Positions 48,201 through 57,200 of a stretch of 64,000 nucleotides of DNA are shown here, piece after piece. The first letter of the stretch is position 1. Each line of letters starts with the position of its first letter. Source of the stretch: Tridacna crocea (Eukaryota > Mollusca > Bivalvia > Cardiida > Cardiidae); contig OX031072.1 of the NCBI GenBank assembly GCA_943736015.1, positions 16,767,501 to 16,831,500 of the forward strand, written 5' to 3'. A program made the translations under genes and the position numbers. The notes under the pieces are model-generated. The model did not search any database and had not been told where the DNA came from. It saw only the letters and a list, made by a program, of their open reading frames with translations.

Positions 48201-51200
48201 GTTCAGAAGCTAGATGAAATGTTGCTCTAAACAGATAAATAGCTGTGATGATCTAGCAATTCTTGTTAGTGTCATAATTAAACAGTATTTTGCAAGGTTA
48301 TCAGACAGCATCATAACTACCTTCAGTCTGCTCCGATGCTATTTTTGTTTTGGTCTCCACAGGCCTTCATATCAGCCCTACTTAAACACTTCTGGAATTA
48401 ATATGATTTTACCCACATCTTTTCGAATGGCTCTATGCGACAAAGTTTCCAGTGACACCTTATAAAATGGGCATGGATCGTTAGATAAATGATTAATCTT
48501 TAAGAGCACACAAAATATGCTGCAAAATACCAATTAAATCAATGGGAATTTACCTTTTTCCCCAACATAAATAAATCCAGCGTAATTTGTAAACAACTAA
48601 CACTGCGACTTCCGTTAGTCAGGCATGCGCACTCAACGGAATTTGAATTTTGTACAGTCTGGTTCCCTAACCTATACGGCCAAATTCCATCAAGGTGTGT
48701 TTGTTTACAGCAAAATTTGCAACTAAACCGTCCTGTAGCGTGTCAGAGATACTGCGATTTCTGCTGAGACATGCACATTGATAAGATCACCATGTTTTGA
48801 TTTCTGGTGAAGTAGGTCAACAGTTATTTACGTTGAAAAGTACAGATTTGTGCAAAGGTAAGAGATGGATATTAACTAACACCAGTTTTTTAGTAAAGAT
48901 TAATCATTTATCTAACAATCCATGCCCAATTTATTAGCTGTCAGTGGAAATTTTGTCGCATAGAGCCGTTCGAAAAGATGTGGCTAAAATTGTATTTTTT
49001 CCAGATACTTTCAATGAAGGTTGGCCTGAAGGGGTATGCGGAGAACAGTAACAGAAATAGCATCGGAGCAGACACCTTCAGACTGAAGGTACATCATAAC
49101 ATGCTGTACAATGCAATTTTTGATCATGCATAAAAGTGGAATAACGTTGTTGATCTTCTGAACATTGTATCTTGTATCTTGCTAAAATAATGTGCTTCAT
49201 AGATGACTTCAGCTTGCTATATTTGATGTAACTGGCATTTTGCAAGTTTCCCAGTGCTAATTTCAACCTCTAAAACTGCAGGCAAGTGGCTAGTCCTGTC
49301 AGACCGGTTTTGGAACGTTGCTCTTTTATAATGGCACCTCATTCAAATAAACACAAACACTGTAAAAATGTCGCTCACATACATTTATTGAGACGTAATT
49401 AAAATAATGTTCACACTTTTGAAGAAAAATCTGGATGGCAGTCAAAATACTAAAACATCCTGTTTGCGTTGGTTGAACTAATATTCTATAGAGTGAGGGT
49501 ACGCTGTTTTGATATAGACTCGGTATAGACTCTAAAGAGCGAGGGTACGGTATGACAAAATGGAAACGCTGGCATATGTAGAAATATGTATCATATAGAA
49601 GATCTGCAGATCAAAATTAAAATTTAAATATCGTCCTAGATATCTGCAAATTAAGAAGAAAATGCCAATATTCAAGTTATTAAAATTGAACTAGAGTAAA
49701 TTCACCGTATATCGACACCTTAAGCATATACCTCTATTGAAAGGATACTGAGGAATGTATTTTAAGCTTACTTCTTGTCACTTTGAAAGACGACTTTTCA
49801 TTGGCTTAATTTTCAATACAAGGCTGTTATAGACGCATGTTTAAACCAATCACTAAGCCTTTTATAGAAGTAGGTGAAGTCGGTGTTTTTACTACTATCA
49901 CCCTATTACCGACACCCGCTTCCCATTTATCGACACCTCTTTGGTTTTACGGAAAAAACCTACAGAAACAATTATTGAATAATCTATACCTATTTCTACT
50001 GTCAGATATTTCATTTATCATATATTAATTGTTTAAAATGAATACGCTGGCGAAGAATGACAGTTGATTTTTTGGCATTTGGTATAGAGTAATATTTCCA
50101 AGGAAAAAATGTTTCTGAATCCATCTCTTCATTCAGATTTCGTTATATACATGTGTATAATGTACTTTGCCTCTTTGAAACCACCTAAACTAACATCTTG
50201 CAAGCGTTTTACCTTGGAAAAGCGGGCATACAATTGCCAGATGCATTGAGTGGCGCCATTGTTAATTGTTCATGTTTGTCACCACATTGTATACACGTGA
50301 CGTTATGTGAACTTTTTTTTTTTAAACATACACAGTACTAGTCTTTGCAGGCAGCAGAAAATTAGACTGAACAGTGTTGACACCGCCGAGATTTCTTTAG
50401 CAGACAGTAAATATCTGGATCATCTTTTAGTAAATAAACTTCATAACTCCATTAAACAAACCAGAAGTCCCATAAATCATTTTTTCTCGCTTGCTCAGGA
50501 CTAACTCTTGTATGAGTGTGCATGGTCATTAAAGGGTTGTATTTACAGAACAACTATGAGCGGGCGAATTGTTCTACAGGGAGGTTTCCCTAACATGGAT
50601 GAGGAGGATTTGTTTAAAATAAGTCACAATTTTCTGTCTTTAAAAGCAAAGAATATGCATTAGATAATTATACACTAACTTTGCTCTGCGCAACAAAGTA
50701 ACCTCCTCAGTGCATGTAAGAGCAGGTTTTGGGCCAGGTGAAATAGCAAGTTCAAGCACTCTACCTACCTGCTACCAGTGTGTGAAACACCTAAAGCCTT
50801 AGCAGATGCCTTCTTACTAAATTACCCCTATCTTACAGCAGAATTTTAGTGTGATATTTGCTCCACTGCATGTTTCACTTTTCTTTGATGATACTCGACC
50901 CTACATTTTACACTGATTTTTTTATTTCGAAAAATTCTCCTCATTTTACTCGAGACTGTGTTTGTTATGTCTTTCTATCTTTAATGCTATAAAAATGCCT
51001 GAGAGAACCATATATATGACCATGCATCCCCCTTGTGAATGTTAGAAATTTTTCAGCAGAAGGGACGTGTCGGTAATAGGGAACCTATCATTCACCTTTG
51101 CGAATTTTAGAGACTGCATTTCAATGCTTATATAGATCAAAGTCTTTTGTTAAAACATTGTTTTCACTTAAAGTTAACCCTTAAAATGCATGATCTTAAC

Positions 51201-54200
51201 AAATATTGTTACTGTGAGTAAAAGAAATGAATTTAATCGTCATGTATATATTCCACCATCCTTAACTCTGAGGTTTATACATAGCCCCATAAACATCAAT
51301 TAAGTCAATTACTAAAACGGGTGCTCAGTTTGGCACAAAAAGTTACAAAACATATTAATTTCATAACAGACAAAAATATTTTCTTATCCCAGGGCTACAG
51401 CAAGTATGCGTTAGGCTAAAACATTGGGGGTGTCGATATATAGGGGGTGTCGGTGTTAGGTGAATTTACTCTACTTTATGCCAACTTTAATATCATTGCG
51501 CTAAAGCCCGGGACCTTTCGGAAGTAGATTAATTTATCAATTTCATTGACAGGCGTCTTCTTCTGAAAAGGACTGTTAATACACTTGAAATTACGTTTTT
51601 CAGCCCGTCTGGCGTTTTTTGCGATAAAAGAGCATATAAAGATTGCTTTGTCTGTTTGTATGTGGTTAGGACAGAGAACGTAGTGATGATGTAGTCTACT
51701 CCAACGTGTTAAGGTATCTAGAAAGCAGTATAAACTGTAAAGCGTTTAGGTACATAAACAATATAAGCCAGGGTTCCCGCTGGGCTTCGCATTTGGCGCC
51801 ATTTGCGATAGATTTTTAAATTTGGCGCAAGAAATTGCTGATTGGCGAAAATGACTGGCGCCGATATTTCTCCTATTGGGGTGCCGTACATTGTGATATT
51901 GGTCCCTTTCACCGCATTGCATAGATGAAAGACCGCTAATTCATCGATAAGGTCAAGTAAGCAGGGATAAACTGCGGCATCGACGTAAAGCACGTTACTT
52001 TACAGTTCGGTAACAAATTTTCACTCGACTATCCGAATATACGTACGCTTCCGATAACACACTTCCGGCTAGTGTCAGTTAATTTGGGAAAAGGGTAAGA
52101 AAGTTAAAGACCAGAGTTCCATATAAATCGTGAATATTTCTCAATATCAAAATTAATCATAACCGCAGTAGAATCGATAGATTCTGTGTTAAATTAATAT
52201 TACCGCGGTTTCCAAAATGCCGGCCCCATCGGCACTGACTAAAACCCGAACGGCCATGTTATCGTCGTCCTCGCAGTGTTGTCGATGTCGTTTTTCCTGC
52301 ACTAATCGCCTACCTTTCGAAAAACTGTTTCAAAATGTAAAAAGTTCCCACATGAACATCTTTTTTAGATCTAGAAATTTCTCTAAATGAACAATTTCTA
52401 CTTTTGTAACATTTTTTCTCATGTTGACTTTGTTGTTTGATTTGAACTATTTAGACCTCTATCTGTTTCATAAAAGTCTTTCTTTAAAATTTTGTTACAA
52501 TAGATGAAATGGTTATCAATGACCTATTTCTGCTTTTGTCATAGTGGTTTTTCAAATTTCAATGACAAATCTACTGGTAGTGGTACTTAAACTTAATACA
52601 AAATGATTTATCATTGTTAACAAAACTAAGTTTTGGAATATATTCACACATTCAACATAGATATAAGTAATTAAATCAGATAAAAACAAATGTTTTCTTG
52701 TCTATATTATTGCTCCTGACACAACCATGCAGTGATAACTTATTGACCAATCCTTTGTGATTGTGTTTTTTCATGGATTAAATTCTCATTGACAGTTTGA
52801 ACAGACCTGCATGTAGATAGGACTGCATATCTGTGTCTTCTGATCTAGATCTGTTCCAACTGTCAATCATTTTACAAATACGTACCCAAACACACAATTG
52901 ATGATAAGCAAACAAAAAGTAAACTAAATTCTGTTTTCATTTATTATGAGAATGTCACTCATTATACAAAAATTGAATATTTTGTAAGTGTATATGGGCC
53001 AGAGGCCTAAATACTTGAATAAAGATACTGATTGATTGACTTTAAGATTGGCACCAACTGGCTCCAATTATTTCAATTTGGCGCAAACTTTTCTCATTTG
53101 GCGAAAGTGATGGCGCAAGAAAAAAAGCAGCCAGAGGGAACCCTGTAAGCATGTTTAAAATTTAAAAAAAAATGCATGTTTCCCTTTTGACAGCGACAAA
53201 ATAAATCGGCTAAAGCTTAATTGATAGTGTCCATGGTTGAGAGATAGAGCGTCTGCCACATAACCAAAGGGACTGGAGTTCAAGACACAGGAGCGGGGTT
53301 TTTTAAGTTTGGGATCTTTCATTGATCAACATATCCGGGTTAAGTACTGGTGTAGTTCCCAGGAAGCAGAATCAAGAGAGATTTGGATAATTTGTAGAAA
53401 TTTGTTTTTAAATCGCTGATAAATATATATGTTTAGTTGTTTTATGACCGAAATATGTTTAACATGCGCTTTAACCCATTACCACACACTACCTACTTCT
53501 GATGACCCTGATAAAGAAGACGTTAGAAAACATTGTGGGAAAAGGAGAAAATGATGGTAACAAGCAATTTTTCTCGTTCCCACATGAAGACTCTAAAGAG
53601 TTTAGGTACATACACAACAGAAATGAAGACTCTAAAGAGTAAAGGTACATACACAGCAGATATGACGATCCTAAAGATTAAAGGTACATACAGAACAGAA
53701 ATGAAGACTATAAAAGGTAAAGGGACATACAGAACAGAAATGAAGACTCTAAAGAGTAAAGGTACATAGACAGCAGATATGACGATCCTAAAGAGTAAAG
53801 GTACATACAGAACGGAAATGAAGACTCCAAAGAGTTAAGGTACATACACAGCAGATATGACAATTCTAAAGAGTGAAGGTACATACAGAACAGAAATGAA
53901 GACTCCAAAGAGTAAAGGTACATACACAGCAGTTATGACGATCCTAAAGAGTGAAGGTACATACAGAACAGAAATGAGGACTCCAAAGAGTAAAGGTACA
54001 TACACAGCAGATATGACGATCCTAAAGAGTGAAGGTACTTACAGAACAGAAATGAAGACTCCAAAGAGTAAAGGTACATACAGAACAGAAAAGAAGACTC
54101 TAAAGAGTGAAGGTACATACAGAACAGAAATGAAGACTCGAAAGAGTAAAGGTACATACACAGCAGATATGACGATCCTAAAGAGTGAAGGTACATACAG

Positions 54201-57200
54201 AACAGAAATGAAGACTCCAAAGAGTAAAGGTACATACAGAACAGAAAAGAAGACTCTAAAGAGTGAAGGTACATACAGAACAGAAATGAGACTCCAAAGA
54301 GTAAAGGTACATACAGAACAGAAAAGAAGACTCCAAAGAGCAAAGGTACATACAGAACAGAAAAGAAGACTCCAAAGAGTTAAGGTACAAACACAGCAGA
54401 TATGACGATCCTAAAGAGTGAAGGTACATGCAGAACAGAAATGAAGACTCCAAAGAGTAAAGGTACATACACAGCAGATATGACGATCCTAAAGAGTGAA
54501 GGTACATACAGAACGGAAATGAAGACTCCAAAGAGTAAAGGTACATACACAGCAGTTATGACGATCCTAAAGAGTGAAGGTACATACAGAACGGAAATGA
54601 AGACTCCAAAGAGTTAAGGTACATACACAGCAGATATGACGATCCTAAAGAGTGAAGGTACATACAGAACGGAAATGAAGACTCCAAAGAGTAAAGGTAC
54701 ATACACAGCAGATATGACGATCCTAAAGAGTGAAGGTACATACAGAACAGAAAAGAAGACTCCAAAGAGCGAAGGTACATACACAACAGAAATGAAGACT
54801 CCAAAGAGTAAAGGTACATACAGAACAGAAAAGAAGACTCCAAAGAGCGAAGGTACATACAGAACAGAAATGAAGACTCCAAAGAGTTAAGGTACATACA
54901 CAGCAGATATGACGATCCTAAAGAGTATAGGTACATACAGAACAGAATTGAAGAGTCTAAAGAGTAAAGGTACATACACAGCGTATATGACGATCCTAAA
55001 GAGTAAAAGTACATACAGAACAGAAATGAATAGTCTAAAGAGTAAAGGTACATACGCAACGGATATGACGATCCTAAAGAGTGAAGGTACATACAGAACA
55101 GAAATGAAGACTCCAAAGAGTAAAGGTACATACACAGCAGATATGACGATCCTAAAGAGAAAAGGTACATACAGAACCGAATTGAAGACTCTAAAGAGTA
55201 AGGGTACATACGCAACGGAAATGATGATCCTAAAGAGTAAAGGTACATACAGAAAAGAAATGAAGACTCTAAAGAGTTAAGGTACATACGCAACGGAAAT
55301 TACGATCCTAAAGAGTAAAGGTACATACAGAACAGAAAGGAAAGTCTAAAGAGTAAAGGTACATACGCAACGGATATGACGATCCTAAAGAGTAAAGGTA
55401 CATACAGAACAGAAAAGAAAACTCTAAAGAGTAAAGGTACATACACAGCAGATATGACGAACCTAAAGAGTAAAGGTACATACAGAAAAGAAATGAAGAC
55501 TCTAAAGAGTTAGGGTACATACGCAACGGAAATGACGATCCTAAAGAGTAAAGGTACATACAGAACAGAAAAGAAGACTCTAAAGAGAAAAGGTACATAC
55601 GCAACGGAAATGACGATCCTAAAGAGTAAAGGTACATACAGAACAGAAATGAAGACTCTAAAGAGTAAAGGTACATACACAGCAGATATGACGATCCTAA
55701 AGAGTAAAGGTACATACAAAACAGAAAGAAAGACTCTAAAGAGTTAAGGTACATACACAGCAGATATGACGATCCTAAAGAGTGAAGGTACATACAAAAT
55801 AGAAATGAAGACTCTAAAGAGTAAAGGTACATACTCTTCAGAGTCTTCTTTTCTGTTCTGTATGTACCTTTACTCTTTAGGATCGTCATATCCGTTGCGT
55901 ATGTACCTTAACTCTTTAGAGTCTTCATTTCTGTTCTGTATGTACCTTTACACTTTAGGATCGTCATATCTGTTGCGTATGTACCTTAACTCTTTAGAGT
56001 CTTCATTTCTGTTCTGTATGTACCTTTACTCTTTAGGATCGTCATATCCATTGGGTATGTACCTTTACTCTTTAGAGTCTTCAGTTCTGTTCTGTATGTA
56101 CCTTTACTCTTAAGGATCGTCATATCCGTTGCGTATGTACCTTTACTCTTTAGAGTCCTCTCAGCTGTTGTGTATGTACCTTAACTCTTTAGAGTCTTCA
56201 TTTCTGTTTTATATGTACCTTTACTCTTTAGGATCGTCATATCTGTTATGTATGTACCTTAACTCATTAGAGTCTTCATTTCTGTTTTTTATGTACCTTT
56301 ACTCTTTAAGATCTTCATATCTGTTGTGTATGTCCCTTAACTCTTTAGAGTCTTCATTTCTTTTCTATATGTACCTTTACTCTTTAGGATCGTCATATCT
56401 GTTGTGTATGTACCTAAACTCTTTAGAGTCTTCACTTCGGTTTTATATGTACCTAATCGCTTTAGAGTCTTCATTTCTGTTTTGATGTACCTATTCCCTT
56501 TAGAGTTGTCATCATTGTTGATAGGAACCTAATCTCATTACAGTCTTTATCATTGTTGTGTACGCACCGAATTTCTTTTAAGTCGTCAAGTCTGATGTGT
56601 ATGTACCTTAACTCTTTAGAGTCTTCATTTCTGTTTTGTATGTACCTTAACTCTTTAGAGTCCTCACAGCTGTTGTGTTTGTACCTTAACTCTTTAGAGT
56701 CTTCATTTCTGTTTTGTATGTACCTTAACTCTTTAGTTTGTGAAGAAGACTCTAAAGAGTTTAGGTACATACAAAACAGAAATTATTCTAAAGAGATTAG
56801 GTACATAGTTAACCATAATGCCGATTAGGCACATAGGCAACAGTGTTTTCTAGTCTTTCTGATTCAAATTTGAATAAATTTTTACACCTTTAATTTTTCG
56901 AAATTTTAAATTTGTATAAGGCTTGCCATTATTAATGTTTTTGTAATGTTTTCATGTCGTATTGATATGTCCCAATATAACTCTTTACCAAACAAGTCTG
57001 AGTTTTTTAGTTCTGATAACCAAGAGGAAGAAGCGTGAAAATCGCAAAATCATTGCGGGAAAAGAAGACAGTGCTGGTAACCAACAGTTTCTCCTTTTCC
57101 ATAACGTTTACTACACTTCAAAGACAATCCTGTCATTTGATATACATCTATCATAATTTGTCATCTGCAAATGCTTTCAGTATAGATAAATATAAAATGT

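Noticed and set aside
53857-55293. Long open frames (up to about 245 codons) of 13-residue repeats on both strands
   Set aside because: They come from the 39-bp unit being a multiple of three; both strands are open, units with TAA break the frames, and the array is intronic and switches strand.
53584-56830. CRISPR-like array
   Set aside because: No unique spacers; units are contiguous and this is animal DNA.
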